Origin: an uncultured Ignavibacteria bacterium | GTDB taxonomy: Bacteria; Bacteroidota; Ignavibacteria; Ch128b | Direction of reading: 5' to 3' | Assembly (NCBI GenBank): GCA_937944105.1 | Contig: CALDZP010000046.1 | Location: forward strand, 1 to 64,000 | DNA length: 64,000 nucleotides | Shown: positions 1 through 9,882 of the stretch, piece after piece | Layout of the letters: the number at the start of each line of letters is the position of its first letter | Position numbering within the stretch: position 1 is the first letter of the stretch | Notes under the pieces: generated by a model | Database searches by the model: none | What the model was told of the DNA's origin: nothing | Seen by the model: the letters and a program-made list of their open reading frames with translations, nothing else | Made by a program: the position numbers and the translations under genes

Positions 1-140
1 ATCCTTTACAAAAACACAAATATGCAAAATGAAAATTTTTGCCATGACCAGAAAAGATTGCTTCCCCGCCTTTGGCGGGTCGCAATGACAGTTCCTTATA
101 GCAGTCATTGCGAGGAGTGAAACGACGAAGCAATCCTTTA
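1..140 (-). repeat. Inverted copy of a roughly 140 bp repeat block
   Basis: The reverse complement of this block aligns to 35124-35263 with about 8 substitutions and one single-base gap, so the two copies are about 94% identical. The block contains two short palindromic units (53-90 and 104-139) and the AT-rich spacer between and beyond them. It runs into the left edge of the window, so the duplication may be longer. The two copies are in opposite orientation and bracket about 35 kb. Confidence 0.85.
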
Positions 141-406
141 CAAAAGAACAAAATTGGAATTTTTACTCGTAATTACTTTTCCAATTAGTCTGTCATTGCG
201 AGAGACAGCCTCTGGCTGTCTCGAAGCAATCCTTTACAAAACAGAAACATGTGGCATTTTGGGAAATTATTGGCTTAACCACAAAGGATTGCTTCGCTCC
301 GCTCGCAATGACTGGTATTAGACAAAAGATTGCTTCGTTTCGCTCGCAATGACTGATATGAGAGTAAGGATTGCTATACCGATCTTCATCGGGACTCAAA
401 ATGACA
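53..406. repeat. Cluster of short palindromic interspersed repeats
   Basis: Six units share the arms GTCATTGCGA and GAAGCAATCCTTT: 53-90 (minus), 104-139 (plus), 192-235 (plus), 283-312 (minus), 325-353 (minus) and a degraded unit at 366-406. The sequence between the arms differs from unit to unit but can often fold on itself: CCCGCC with GGCGGG at 53-90, and GAGACAGCC with GGCTGTCTC at 192-235. The short reading frames across the cluster are artefacts of the repeats. This type of arm sequence is a familiar dispersed repeat in AT-rich bacterial genomes. No transposase of the RAYT type is seen in the window. Confidence 0.85.
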
Positions 407-558
407 GGTATTAGAGAAACGGCTGCTTCCTCGATTTTCATTAAGACTTAAAATTACAAGTAAAAGAAAAGTATGGATTAGTTATACTAAAAATGTCTGA
501 TGCATATGAAGTAAAAATCGCTTTGTATGATTTAATCAAGTTTTACAATAAAATTCTA
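407..558. other. Gene-free stretch downstream of the UbiD gene
   Basis: This AT-rich sequence lies between the repeat cluster and the stop codon of the UbiD-family gene. No convincing reading frame, RNA or hairpin terminator was seen. Confidence 0.4.
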
Positions 559-2337
559 TCAATTTTTAAAAATCTTACTCATCTTTTCATCGACTTTCTT
601 TACAATCTCTTCGTTCATTCTCAATGGTTTTGGATATCCAACTTTCCATGTTGCATCAATCCCCATCACACCTTTGTAAACAGGACTAATTCCAATTAAT
701 GATTGTTCCGTAAAAACTATATCTCTTTCGGCATCAAAACGCGTAAAAATTCCCCAGATTGTCTTTTCTTGATTGAAAATCTCAACATCTTCACTCACTA
801 CAGCAATGATCTTGAATGATTGTAATTCTTTTTGAACGACAAGTTTTTCAATTGTTTCTCTTCCATCTCTATCTACTTTTATTACCAATAATGTATCTTC
901 ATATGTGTTAAATTCTCTGATTGCTGGATCAACCTTCATTAAAACTTTCTTAATTCGATCATAATCATGATAATCCGATTTTTCTTCGATGTTTTTCGAA
1001 AGTTCATCCGACGTTGCATCAATGATCATTTTACTCCCTAAATTCATTTTGAAACTCGTAAAATCAAGTGTATCAAGAGGTACTTTAGGAATCATTATAA
1101 AATCATAGTGAGGATCAAAATTTCTTTTTATTTCACGAAGTACCGATCGAAAATCGCGAGGATTAATTCCTCGATCAACAAGAATGACACATTTTGTTAA
1201 AGAAAGCTGTCCTTCTCCCATAATGCTTAAAGCTGTTTTAGCAGCTTCTTTATGATATCTTTCATCAACCGAAACAACAAGAAGATTATGAAATCCAGCT
1301 TCATAGTAAGCCCACAAGGATTCAACTTCAGGATGAATTAATTTTATCAAAGGACCAAGAATTTTCTGTGTTGCATCTCCCAGAAATTTATCTTCCATTG
1401 GTGGGATTCCCACAATGGTTGCAGGATAAATGGGATTTTTTGCTGAAGTAATTGTTTTGATTCGAAATATTGGAAATTCAGCAGCAGCAGAGTAATGCCC
1501 AAAATGATCGCCAAAAGGTCCTTCCATTCTTCTGAAATTTGCCGGAACATATCCTTCTAAAACAAATTCGGCATTTGCAGGAACTAAAATATCCACTGAT
1601 TTTCCTTTTACCATTTGTGTTCTTTTCTTTCTTAAAAATCCTGCAAACATAACTTCATCAATATTTTCTGGAAGAGCAGCTATAGTTGCAAAGAGCATTG
1701 CCGGATCTGTACCGAGAGCAACAGCAACTGGCAAATCTTTCCCAAGTTTTTCAGATTGATAAAAATGAAATCCTCCACCTTTTTGGATTTGCCAGTGCAT
1801 CCCTGTGGTTTCATCATCAAAAACTTGCATTCGATACATTCCAACATTTCTCTTTTTAGTAATCGGGTCATAAGTAAAAACTTGAGGTAATGTAATAAAT
1901 CTACCCCCATCTTCGGGCCAGCATTTTAATACTGGAAAATCACTTAATCGAACTGGAACAATTTCACTTTGTGAATATGAGCCACCTGATTTTGAAAATG
2001 TTGAAAGAACCCTTTTTAGAATTTCTCTTCTTTTCAAAATTTCATTAAATCTTGGTGGCATTAACAACTCGACAAATTTTAGAAGTTCATATCCGAGTTC
2101 ATCTGGATCCTTTAAGAGCGCTAATTCAACTCTTCGCTCTGAAGCGTATGTATTCATTAATAATGGATATTTAGAACCAACTGGTCTGGTAAAAAGTAAG
2201 GCTGGTTTATTCATCAACAATGCACGATGTGAGATTTCTGTAACCTCAAGAATTGGATCTACTGGCTCGTCAATTATTAGCAATTCGTTTTCTGATTTCA
2301 ATTTTTCAAGATATTCTTTAAGATTTGAATAACTCAT
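559..2337 (-). CDS. UbiD-family decarboxylase (menaquinone/ubiquinone type)
   Basis: A 592-residue protein of the UbiD family, whose members decarboxylate aromatic or unsaturated acids using prenylated FMN. Family landmarks are present: NVGMYRMQ near residue 164, TTGMHWQ just after it, and EGPFGDH near 272, which line the prFMN site in known members. Its length fits the long quinone-pathway enzymes. The frame can also open at a GTG two codons upstream (2343); neither start has a clear Shine-Dalgarno sequence, so the ATG is preferred. UbiX, the prFMN synthase, is not in the window. In this lineage a role in menaquinone synthesis is likely, but the sequence alone does not fix the substrate. Confidence 0.88.
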   Translation of the reverse strand: MSYSNLKEYLEKLKSENELLIIDEPVDPILEVTEISHRALLMNKPALLFTRPVGSKYPLLMNTYASERRVELALLKDPDELGYELLKFVELLMPPRFNEILKRREILKRVLSTFSKSGGSYSQSEIVPVRLSDFPVLKCWPEDGGRFITLPQVFTYDPITKKRNVGMYRMQVFDDETTGMHWQIQKGGGFHFYQSEKLGKDLPVAVALGTDPAMLFATIAALPENIDEVMFAGFLRKKRTQMVKGKSVDILVPANAEFVLEGYVPANFRRMEGPFGDHFGHYSAAAEFPIFRIKTITSAKNPIYPATIVGIPPMEDKFLGDATQKILGPLIKLIHPEVESLWAYYEAGFHNLLVVSVDERYHKEAAKTALSIMGEGQLSLTKCVILVDRGINPRDFRSVLREIKRNFDPHYDFIMIPKVPLDTLDFTSFKMNLGSKMIIDATSDELSKNIEEKSDYHDYDRIKKVLMKVDPAIREFNTYEDTLLVIKVDRDGRETIEKLVVQKELQSFKIIAVVSEDVEIFNQEKTIWGIFTRFDAERDIVFTEQSLIGISPVYKGVMGIDATWKVGYPKPLRMNEEIVKKVDEKMSKIFKN

Positions 2338-2618
2338 ACTCACACCAATTTTAGTAAGAAATAATTGTTTATTGCAATTTAATTTATTAAAGATGTGCTT
2401 TCAAGGATTTGGAAATCTTATCACACTACAAATCAAATTATAAGAATAAATTAGTCAAAGTATTAGTCTGAATTTTCAAAATCACAACACGGAATAAAAA
2501 TTTTCTTTATCAAATATAAAACCAATCTGATTCCTCGTATCATCACAGTAAAAACTTTTTTGATTAAATTAGAAAAACTAAATGAAAATTTTCTATAACC
2601 AAATTTCAAAGAAATATC

Positions 2619-3755
2619 ATGTTAAATAAATCAGACATTCGAAAACACTTTAAATATATCGAAAACGGTATTATTTATTTTAATCATGCTTCCATTGGTC
2701 CAATCCCCGATTTTACTATAGATGCTTTGAACAATTATTTAATAGAAAGAAGTCAAAAATCAATAGATAATTACGAAAAACTTTTAAAGATCAATAATGA
2801 AACAAAAATTCTTGTTGCACGCTTTATAAACTCAAGTCCGGATAGAATAGCTTTTGTTGATAATGTTTCGAATGCAATGAACTTACTCGCTCAAGGATTA
2901 AAATGGGAACGAGGTGATGAAATAATTCTATTTGATATTGAATTTCCAGCAAATGTTTATCCTTTTCTAAACTTACAAAAGAAAGGTGTAAATGTAAAAA
3001 TTTTGCCTTCTAAAAATGGAATGATTGATTTACTTGAGATTGAAAGAACAATTACAAACAAAACGAAGCTTTTATCCATCAGTCATGTACAATTTCTCAG
3101 TGGTTATAGATGTGATCTTGAGTTAATTGGGAAACTATGTAAAGAGAATGGAATTATCTTTTCAGTTGATGCTATTCAATCATTCGGCGTTGTAAATATT
3201 GATGTTCAAAAAATGAATGTAGATTTTTTAGCTTCGGGTATTCAAAAATGGTTTCTTGGTCTTGAAGGGTTAACTTTCATTTTTATTTCAAAAGAACTAC
3301 AGGATAAAATAGATCAGCAATCTGTAGGTTGGTTAAGTGTAAAGAATCCGTGGAAAATTCTCGACTACAAACTTGAACTTGATGATACAGCCAGAAGATT
3401 TGAAAACGGAACATTAAATTTTTCTGGGTTAATTTCCTTTAATTCCAATATTAAATTCTTCTCTTCTATAGGTATAAATGAAATTGAAAAATCTGTTCTC
3501 AACAACTCAAAGCTCTTAATTCAATTGCTTGAAAGGGAAAAATTCGAACTTCTTTTCAAACCAAATTCAGATAATGAGATTGCAGGAATTGTTACGATTA
3601 AAATTAATAATCCCGATGATGTTCACAAAAAATTAAAAGAAAGGAAAATTATCACTTCAGTGCGTGAAGGTTACTTGAGATTTTCTCCACATTTTTATAA
3701 TACGGAAGAAGAAATTTACTCCGTCTTTAAGGCTTTATGTGAAATAAAAAATTAA
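2619..3755 (+). CDS. Class V PLP-dependent aminotransferase
   Basis: A 378-residue fold-type I PLP enzyme of the class V group (cysteine desulfurase/isopenicillin N epimerase relatives). FNHASIGPIP near residues 21-30 is the usual N-terminal substrate loop, SVDAIQSFG (182-190) carries the cofactor Asp and Gln, and K210 in GIQKWFLGLEG is the likely Schiff-base lysine. No cysteine-rich desulfurase active loop is obvious, so the substrate is open; an aminotransferase or lyase role is as likely as sulfur transfer. The next gene begins 16 bases downstream on the same strand, so the two are probably co-transcribed. Confidence 0.85.
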   Translation: MLNKSDIRKHFKYIENGIIYFNHASIGPIPDFTIDALNNYLIERSQKSIDNYEKLLKINNETKILVARFINSSPDRIAFVDNVSNAMNLLAQGLKWERGDEIILFDIEFPANVYPFLNLQKKGVNVKILPSKNGMIDLLEIERTITNKTKLLSISHVQFLSGYRCDLELIGKLCKENGIIFSVDAIQSFGVVNIDVQKMNVDFLASGIQKWFLGLEGLTFIFISKELQDKIDQQSVGWLSVKNPWKILDYKLELDDTARRFENGTLNFSGLISFNSNIKFFSSIGINEIEKSVLNNSKLLIQLLEREKFELLFKPNSDNEIAGIVTIKINNPDDVHKKLKERKIITSVREGYLRFSPHFYNTEEEIYSVFKALCEIKN

Positions 3756-3771
3756 AATTTAGGTTGATAAA

Positions 3772-4335
3772 TTGATTCTTATAATAGATAATTATGATTC
3801 TTTTACTTATAATCTTGTTCAGCAAATCGCTACCCTTAAACTAAACTATTTAGTAATGAAAAACGACGAATTAACCACGGAATTAATTAAAGAGCTTTCT
3901 CCAGAAAAAATTTTAATTTCTCCAGGTCCTGGCAGACCTGAAAATTCTAAATCCTCACTAATTGCAATAAAAGAATTTTATAAACAGATTCCGATTCTTG
4001 GAGTTTGTCTTGGTCATCAGGCAATCGGTTATATCTTTGGTGCAAAAATCATCCGGGCAAAAAGAATCATGCATGGCAAAATTTCCATGATTAAACATGA
4101 TAATAAAACAATATTCAAAAACATACCTCAAATATTTAAAGCCGCTCGATATCATTCACTCGTGATTGATGAAGCTACACTTCCAGATGATTTTGAAATA
4201 TCTGCAAGAAGTGAGGATAATGAAATAATGGCTATTCGTCACAAAATTTATCCTGTTGAGGGAATTCAATTTCATCCTGAATCTATTTTAACTCAATATG
4301 GTAACGAAATAATTTATAACTGGATAAATCAATGA
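3772..4335 (+). CDS. Glutamine amidotransferase, PabA/TrpG type
   Basis: A 187-residue class I glutamine amidotransferase that supplies ammonia to an aminodeoxychorismate or anthranilate synthase. The catalytic triad is visible: C79 in GVCLGHQAIGY, H168 and E170 in QFHPES. The PGPG oxyanion motif (51-54) and RIMHGK are typical of PabA/TrpG. The start is TTG, supported by AGG eight bases upstream and by the conserved opening ILIIDNYDSFTYN. The synthase partner (PabB or TrpE) is not in the window, so PabA and TrpG cannot be told apart. Its stop overlaps the permease start in ATGA, which suggests translational coupling. Confidence 0.9.
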   Translation: MILIIDNYDSFTYNLVQQIATLKLNYLVMKNDELTTELIKELSPEKILISPGPGRPENSKSSLIAIKEFYKQIPILGVCLGHQAIGYIFGAKIIRAKRIMHGKISMIKHDNKTIFKNIPQIFKAARYHSLVIDEATLPDDFEISARSEDNEIMAIRHKIYPVEGIQFHPESILTQYGNEIIYNWINQ

Positions 4336-5573
4336 TCTTTAAGAATATCGACATAAAACTTTTTTTAACAACAACCATTACATTAATCACACTATTTGGA
4401 ATTGCTATCGGAAGTCTCCCAAAACTTAGAATGAACAGAGCAACTATTTCACTGGTCGGTGCAACTTTCCTTATTTTAACTGGAGCAATTACTTTAGAAG
4501 ATGCATACACTTCAATTGATCTGGATACGATTTCATTATTACTCGGTATGATGATCATTAATGTAAATCTTGGTATCTCTGGTTTTTTTCAATTCATTTC
4601 ATCAAAAATTATTCATTACTCAAAGACACCAATTGATCTCTTACTATTAATCATTTTTTCATCCGGAGCTCTTTCCGCTATTTTTTTAAATGATACCATA
4701 TGTCTTATGCTTACTCCACTTATCATTGAAATTACCACACAACTTAATAGAAATCCTGTACCTTACTTGATAGCTCTTGCTACATCAGCTAATATCGGGT
4801 CGGTGGCAACAATAATCGGTAATCCACAAAACATGATTATTGGAATGAGCTCCAATATTTCCTTTATTCATTTTACAAAAGCTTTGATTATTCCTTCACT
4901 TCTCAGTTTGTTTATTTTGTTTTTAATAATCGTAACCATATACAGAGGAGAATTCTCAAAATCTAAATTTGTTCAAAACCCTGAATTTAAATTTAGAATC
5001 TACAAACCTTTATTTAATAAAAGCATTTTCTCAGGTATTATATTCATAATAATGATTATTACCGGCTATCAGTTACCTCTTGCTGCTTTAACTTCCGCTT
5101 CAATTTTACTGATAACAAGAAGATTAAAACCCCAGAGAGTTTTTATTGAAATCGATTGGTCGTTACTTGTTTTCTTCGCGAGTTTATTCGTAATAACTGG
5201 CTCTATTGAAAGAAATGCTCTTACTCAAAAGTTATTTCATTTAATTGAACCAATGACAAGAGGAAACAGCCACCTATTTGTTTTCTTTTCAGCAATGTTA
5301 AGTAATCTGGTTTCTAATGTACCTGCTGTTATGTTAGTCAAACCATTTATTATTCAATTTGTAAATCCTGAAAAAACGTGGTTATTACTTGCTATGTCTA
5401 CAACTTTTGCAGGAAATTTAACATTAATTGGCTCAGTGGCAAATTTGATTGTTGCCGAATCGGCTAAACATTATGGTATTAAATTAAATTTTGGAGAATA
5501 TTTAAAAGTAGGTTTATTAATAACAATAATTTCAATAGTAATTGGCACATACTACCTCGAGTTTATCTACTAA
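4332..5573 (+). CDS. ArsB/NhaD-superfamily anion or cation permease
   Basis: A 413-residue polytopic inner-membrane protein with about ten hydrophobic segments across its whole length. The pattern RMNRATISLVGATFLILTG near the N-terminus, LNDTICLMLTPL in the middle, and the matching SNVPAVMLVKPF in the second half fit the inverted-repeat fold of ArsB/NhaD/SLC13 transporters, with N-T and N-P tips in each half. The substrate cannot be read from the sequence. It overlaps the amidotransferase gene by four bases, so it is probably the third gene of that operon, though the functional link is unclear. Confidence 0.8.
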   Translation: MIFKNIDIKLFLTTTITLITLFGIAIGSLPKLRMNRATISLVGATFLILTGAITLEDAYTSIDLDTISLLLGMMIINVNLGISGFFQFISSKIIHYSKTPIDLLLLIIFSSGALSAIFLNDTICLMLTPLIIEITTQLNRNPVPYLIALATSANIGSVATIIGNPQNMIIGMSSNISFIHFTKALIIPSLLSLFILFLIIVTIYRGEFSKSKFVQNPEFKFRIYKPLFNKSIFSGIIFIIMIITGYQLPLAALTSASILLITRRLKPQRVFIEIDWSLLVFFASLFVITGSIERNALTQKLFHLIEPMTRGNSHLFVFFSAMLSNLVSNVPAVMLVKPFIIQFVNPEKTWLLLAMSTTFAGNLTLIGSVANLIVAESAKHYGIKLNFGEYLKVGLLITIISIVIGTYYLEFIY

Positions 5574-5772
5574 ACCACCAATTCAAAGATTAATTTAAGC
5601 GATTAAATAATTAAGATTTTATTCTACCATGAAATAATTTTTGCTTATTAAAATTGCTCATATTTCTCCGAAAGCAAAATTTTGAATAATTCATATAAAT
5701 CAAATCCAGAATTTTCATCTAAATCATTTATTAAAACCACAAAATGATTTCGGAATCTTTAAAACCTAATAG

Positions 5773-5819
5773 GTCATTCCGCACGTGCTTCTGAATCCAA
5801 AAAGATGCTGAACCAAGTT
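5773..5819 (+). repeat. Degraded interspersed-repeat remnant
   Basis: The segment reads GTCATTCCGCACGTGCTTC, then GAATCC, then AGATGCTGAACCAAGTT. It resembles another dispersed family built from GTCATTCC, GGAATCC and TGCTGAA-AAGTTCAGCA arms. The right arm no longer pairs fully, so this looks like a decayed copy. The match is made from memory of the pattern. Confidence 0.35.
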
Positions 5820-6125
5820 AAATATGAAAGTTAAGAAAAGATACTGAAATATATCCATCACAAGGTTCGAAACATAGCTTTACTATTAATTTTCATTATT
5901 CACCCCTTTCTGATGAATATTAGTGTTTTTTCATAATCTAAATTTTGATGATGAGCTAAAAACATAAACTAATTCAGAAAAATCGAAAAGTTGACAAAAA
6001 GAACTTTTTGAACAATCTCAAGCTTAAAAATATACAAGCTAACAAATGATTATTTAAAAATTCGTTTAGTTATTTTTTGAATAATAATAGATTCCCTTCG
6101 ATTCATTATTTATAACTATCTTTAA

Positions 6126-6156
6126 TTGATAAAAAAAACCTTTCAAACTATATTTG
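6126..6156 (+). promoter_or_regulatory. Bacteroidota-type promoter candidate
   Basis: TTG at 6126-6128 is followed after 20 bases by TATATTTG at 6149-6156. This matches the TTTG/TAnnTTTG form of primary-sigma promoters in Bacteroidota. It lies about 45 bases upstream of a strong Shine-Dalgarno (AAAGGAGA, 6187-6194) and the ATG at 6202. Confidence 0.5.
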
Positions 6157-6201
6157 TATACTTTGTTTAAGTAAAAAAATGATTGAAAAGGAGAAATTCG
6201 A

Positions 6202-8301
6202 ATGGCAATTATGACTAAAATGCGGGATAATATGCCCGCAATTTTAATTGGTCTTGTAGTAATGTTTTTAATTACAATTATATTCGATTGGGGAATGAAC
6301 TATCTTGGATTAACCTCACAAAGGCAGGACCCAATTGTTGGTATTATAAATGATAAAGAAATTAAATTTTCTGAATTTAATCAGATTGTTGATCGAGCAA
6401 GAGAAAATCAAAAAGCTCAAAGCGGTCAAGATATTGAAGATGATCAACTTGCAACATTTAGAGACCAGGTCTGGGAATCCTATGTTAATCAAATTCTTAT
6501 TGAACAAGAAGTTCAAAAACTTGGAATTAAAGTGACTGACGATGAAATCTACAATATCATAACAGGTGAAAATCCTCCGGAATTCTTAAAAAGGAATTTC
6601 ATAGATTCACTTGGTAATTTTAACAGGCAAATGTACCTTCAAGCGATAATGGATCCAAGAAACAAAGAGGCTCTTGCTCAAGCAGAAGAATTTGTCAAAC
6701 AGCAAAGACTACAAGAAAAACTTATCTCTTATCTTAAAGCAACAATTATTGTCCCGGAAAATGAAATAAAGAAAAGATTTTATGAACAAAATGTAAAAGC
6801 AGATGCTAAATTTGTTTTACTTGATTTAAATTCTATTAAAGATAATGAAGTAAACTATACCGAAGAAGATTTGAAAAATTATTACAAAAAGAATATTGAT
6901 CAATTCAAAGTTGAAGCTCAACGAAAATTAAAATATGTAATATTCAGGCGGCAGCCAAGCAAAACTGACTCCCAATCGGTTTTTAAAAGTCTTATTGCAA
7001 TTGCAGAAGAAGCAAAAAGAGATACAGACTTTGCTGGAATTATTAAACTTTATACAAACCAGAATTATTCAGAAAGAGCAATTTTACATGGTTCACTTCC
7101 CTATGAAAGTGAAGTTCAACTTTATAAACATAAGGCCGGTGATGTTGTTGGTCCCGTTCTCACGTACTCTGGATACTCTATCTTTAAAATTGTAAGAGAT
7201 AGTATCGGTAATGATGAATATGTCCATGCTTCGCATATTTTAATTCCTGCATCCGTTGATACTAACTCTGCCCTCAAAAAAGTAAATGAAATATTACAAC
7301 GGATAAAGAACGGGGAAGATTTTGCAAAGCTTGCAAAAGATTATTCACAAGATCCAATTTCTGCAGCAAGAGGTGGAGATCTTGGTTGGTTTGGTAAAGG
7401 AATGATGGTCCCACCATTTGAAAAAGCTGCATTTGGTGGAAAAGTTGGTGATGTAATTGGTCCAGTTAAAACCGATTATGGTTATCATTTAATTAAAATT
7501 CATGATAAAAGTAAGAGAATAATTATTGCCTCTGAACTCAACATGCCGGTTAAATTGTCAGCACAAACTGAAGAGGAACTTTATCAAGCTGCTCAAGATT
7601 TTGCATATATAGTAAAGAAAAATGGAAATTTTGAAAAAGAAGCAGAATTAATGAAATACCAGGTTCTTGAAACAACCCCATTCAACAATAAAGCAGAATT
7701 TATTCCTGGCATTGGAATGTACAAACAACTTGTAAAATTTGCATTCGATAATAAAGTCGGTTCAATTAGTGATGTATTTCCAACTTCACAAGGATATGTG
7801 GTTGTCAAAATTTCTGATGCAACTGAGGAAGGAGTAAAAAGTTTCGACGAAGTCAAACAGCAAATAATTCAAAATGTAATTAAAGAGAAAAAATTTGAAA
7901 GATTAAAAAAGAAAGCTGAAGAATTAAGAAATAAAATTCCTCAAGGTCAAGGACTTGACTACTTAAGAACAATTGACACTACCATAGTCGTAAATCAAAC
8001 AGGGTTATTTAATTATGGACAATTTGTTGGTGGTGGAGTTGGAAGAGATTTTAATTTCAACTTTGCCGCTTTCAAATTAAAAGTTGGTGAAGTATCGCAA
8101 CCTGTAAAAGGAAATCGTGGTTACTATTTGATTGAACTTGTAAGCAAACAAGATTTTGATAAAACCGCTTTTGATGTTCAAAAAAATTCAATACGCAATC
8201 AGATTTTACAGGAAAAACAAAATATGATTATTAATAACTGGGTAAATGAGCTTAAGAAAAAAGCAAAGATTGAAGATCTCAGATATAAATATTATCGTTA
8301 A
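6202..8301 (+). CDS. PpiD/SurA-like periplasmic peptidyl-prolyl isomerase
   Basis: A 699-residue foldase with one N-terminal membrane anchor (about residues 12-33, after [12 protein letters not shown]), a SurA/PpiD-type N-terminal chaperone domain, and parvulin-like segments. The clearest rotamase domain spans about 338-437, with [15 protein letters not shown] and YGYHLIKI. Partial parvulin-like endings occur before it (GYSIFKI near 330) and after it (GYVVVKI near 530), so up to three copies may exist, with only the middle one fully typical. It should act on secreted proteins leaving the Sec channel. A strong ribosome site (AAAGGAGA) and a terminator at 8323 make it a single-gene unit. Confidence 0.9.
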   Translation: MAIMTKMRDNMPAILIGLVVMFLITIIFDWGMNYLGLTSQRQDPIVGIINDKEIKFSEFNQIVDRARENQKAQSGQDIEDDQLATFRDQVWESYVNQILIEQEVQKLGIKVTDDEIYNIITGENPPEFLKRNFIDSLGNFNRQMYLQAIMDPRNKEALAQAEEFVKQQRLQEKLISYLKATIIVPENEIKKRFYEQNVKADAKFVLLDLNSIKDNEVNYTEEDLKNYYKKNIDQFKVEAQRKLKYVIFRRQPSKTDSQSVFKSLIAIAEEAKRDTDFAGIIKLYTNQNYSERAILHGSLPYESEVQLYKHKAGDVVGPVLTYSGYSIFKIVRDSIGNDEYVHASHILIPASVDTNSALKKVNEILQRIKNGEDFAKLAKDYSQDPISAARGGDLGWFGKGMMVPPFEKAAFGGKVGDVIGPVKTDYGYHLIKIHDKSKRIIIASELNMPVKLSAQTEEELYQAAQDFAYIVKKNGNFEKEAELMKYQVLETTPFNNKAEFIPGIGMYKQLVKFAFDNKVGSISDVFPTSQGYVVVKISDATEEGVKSFDEVKQQIIQNVIKEKKFERLKKKAEELRNKIPQGQGLDYLRTIDTTIVVNQTGLFNYGQFVGGGVGRDFNFNFAAFKLKVGEVSQPVKGNRGYYLIELVSKQDFDKTAFDVQKNSIRNQILQEKQNMIINNWVNELKKKAKIEDLRYKYYR

Positions 8302-8322
8302 TAAAAATTCTTGTGTTTGTTT

Positions 8323-8350
8323 AAAATGGACGGTTATCCGTCCATTTTTT
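8323..8350 (+). terminator. Intrinsic terminator of the PpiD-like gene
   Basis: An 11-base perfect stem (AAAATGGACGG with CCGTCCATTTT) closes a TTAT loop and runs into a T-tract, 22 bases after the stop codon. Confidence 0.9.
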
Positions 8351-8525
8351 GTTTTTAAAATAACACTGACTAATAAATTATGCTCGCAAACTAAAAACTT
8401 TGTAAAAATATAGTTAGAAAATTATCAAATCAAGTTTACCGAAACATTTAATCTTTGAGATTATTACTTTTTCAACTTGACAAACTATAAACTTAATTAA
8501 GTTTTAAAACTTCAAGGTATAGATT

Positions 8526-9881
8526 ATGCCCCACTTCAGATTAAATAAATTAAAACTAAAAGCAGTAGAACTGGATGAGAATGAATTTATTTCAAAGCTA
8601 AATAATTTTTTACCTTCAGAACACAAAATTAAAAAAGAAATTATAGGGGGAATAAGTATTTACAAAACCAACTTCCCTGTTGGTAAATTATTAGAACACG
8701 CTCTTGGTTATATTTACATTCAAAGCAAATCATCCATGCTTTCGGCAATTACACTCTCACCAAAAAAAAATGAGAAAGTTTTAGACTTATGTTCAGCTCC
8801 TGGATCAAAGACAACTTTAATTGCTGAAATGATGAACAACGAAGGTTTCATCCTTGCAAATGAAATTTCTCTAGATAGAATAAAAGCATTAATGTTTAAT
8901 GTTGATCGACTGGGTATCTTAAACACAACTATTTCAAATAACGATGGAATCAGAATAGCTAATTTATTTCCTGATTACTTCGATAAAATTTTGGTAGATC
9001 CTCCCTGTACTGCCTTGGGTGACACAAGATTTACACCGAAGAAACAAATAGAAAGAAATCTCTCGAGAATTGACAACCTTACTCAAATTCAGTATCAGCT
9101 ACTTGTTGCTGCAGCAAAAATGGTTAAAGTTGGTGGTGAAATTGTTTATTCAACCTGCACAACAACACTTGAAGAAAACGAGTATCTAATTGATAAATTT
9201 ATTACTAAATATCCTTTTGAAATTACTAAACCAGAAATTTCTGAATTAAAGTTTGAAAACTATACTGGCAGAAACATCAGAACTGATTTGTTTCACTCTG
9301 TAAGAATTGATCCAACCGATGATGATGAAGGTTTTTTTATTATCAAACTAAAAAAGTCAGATGAATTTAGTTACGATAAACAAAAAAATAAAGAATTAAA
9401 ATCATCCAATACAGAAATTTATTTTTATGATTCAAAAAAAATTTCTTCGATATTAAATCAAATTTCGATCAATTATGGAATAGATGAAAATTTCTGGAAG
9501 AGTTTTCTTTTTGTTTTGCGCAGCGGGGATATATTTTTCTCTGCATTAAATGACTTTGATTATTCCAGATTGAAAATTCTACGCACTGGAATTAAACTGG
9601 CAACTCTTGATAAGAAATCAGGATGGCGGCTCTCTTCTAATGCGGTTCAAATTTTAAGTAAACATATTCAAAAAAATATCATTGAATTAGAAACCAAAGA
9701 ACAACTTATCACTTATTTCATGGGACATAAAACAAAAGTGAAATTCCACGATTCGGATTTTGTTACAGTAAAATATGGTAATTATTATTTAGGTAGTGGA
9801 AAAGTTAGAGATTCAATTTTACTTTCTTATTTTCCGAGAAGTCGAAGAACAACTGAAATTGATTTTTCTTTGATTGTTTAA
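8526..9881 (+). CDS. RsmB/NOP2/Sun-family RNA cytosine-5 methyltransferase
   Basis: A 451-residue SAM-dependent RNA m5C methyltransferase. VLDLCSAPGSKTT (about 85-97) is the SAM-binding motif I. DPPCTALG holds C161 and STCT holds C211, the two cysteines used for product release and attack in this family. After the catalytic core there is a C-terminal extension of about 170 residues with no motif that could be named; it may bind RNA like the C-terminal domains of RsmF/YebU. The target (16S, 23S or tRNA) is not evident. The ATG follows AAGG at a fair distance. It converges with the next gene; the two stop codons are one base apart. Confidence 0.85.
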   Translation: MPHFRLNKLKLKAVELDENEFISKLNNFLPSEHKIKKEIIGGISIYKTNFPVGKLLEHALGYIYIQSKSSMLSAITLSPKKNEKVLDLCSAPGSKTTLIAEMMNNEGFILANEISLDRIKALMFNVDRLGILNTTISNNDGIRIANLFPDYFDKILVDPPCTALGDTRFTPKKQIERNLSRIDNLTQIQYQLLVAAAKMVKVGGEIVYSTCTTTLEENEYLIDKFITKYPFEITKPEISELKFENYTGRNIRTDLFHSVRIDPTDDDEGFFIIKLKKSDEFSYDKQKNKELKSSNTEIYFYDSKKISSILNQISINYGIDENFWKSFLFVLRSGDIFFSALNDFDYSRLKILRTGIKLATLDKKSGWRLSSNAVQILSKHIQKNIIELETKEQLITYFMGHKTKVKFHDSDFVTVKYGNYYLGSGKVRDSILLSYFPRSRRTTEIDFSLIV

Positions 9882-9882
9882 T

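Larger units (their letters stand above)
5574..6201. other. Long gene-free region upstream of the PpiD-like gene
   Basis: About 630 bases with no credible reading frame. It holds a degraded repeat at 5773-5819, a weak AT-rich inverted repeat around 5635-5684, and a good candidate promoter at 6126-6156 for the next gene. Confidence 0.5.

Noticed and set aside
53-406. Possible CRISPR array from clustered palindromic units
   Set aside because: Units are in both orientations, spacing is irregular and cores vary, so they are interspersed repeats.
193-441. An 82-codon minus-strand open frame
   Set aside because: It is made almost wholly of the palindromic repeat units and encodes repeated repeat-derived peptides.
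493-699. A 68-codon plus-strand open frame
   Set aside because: Most of it lies antisense to the end of the UbiD gene and it has no ribosome site or motif.
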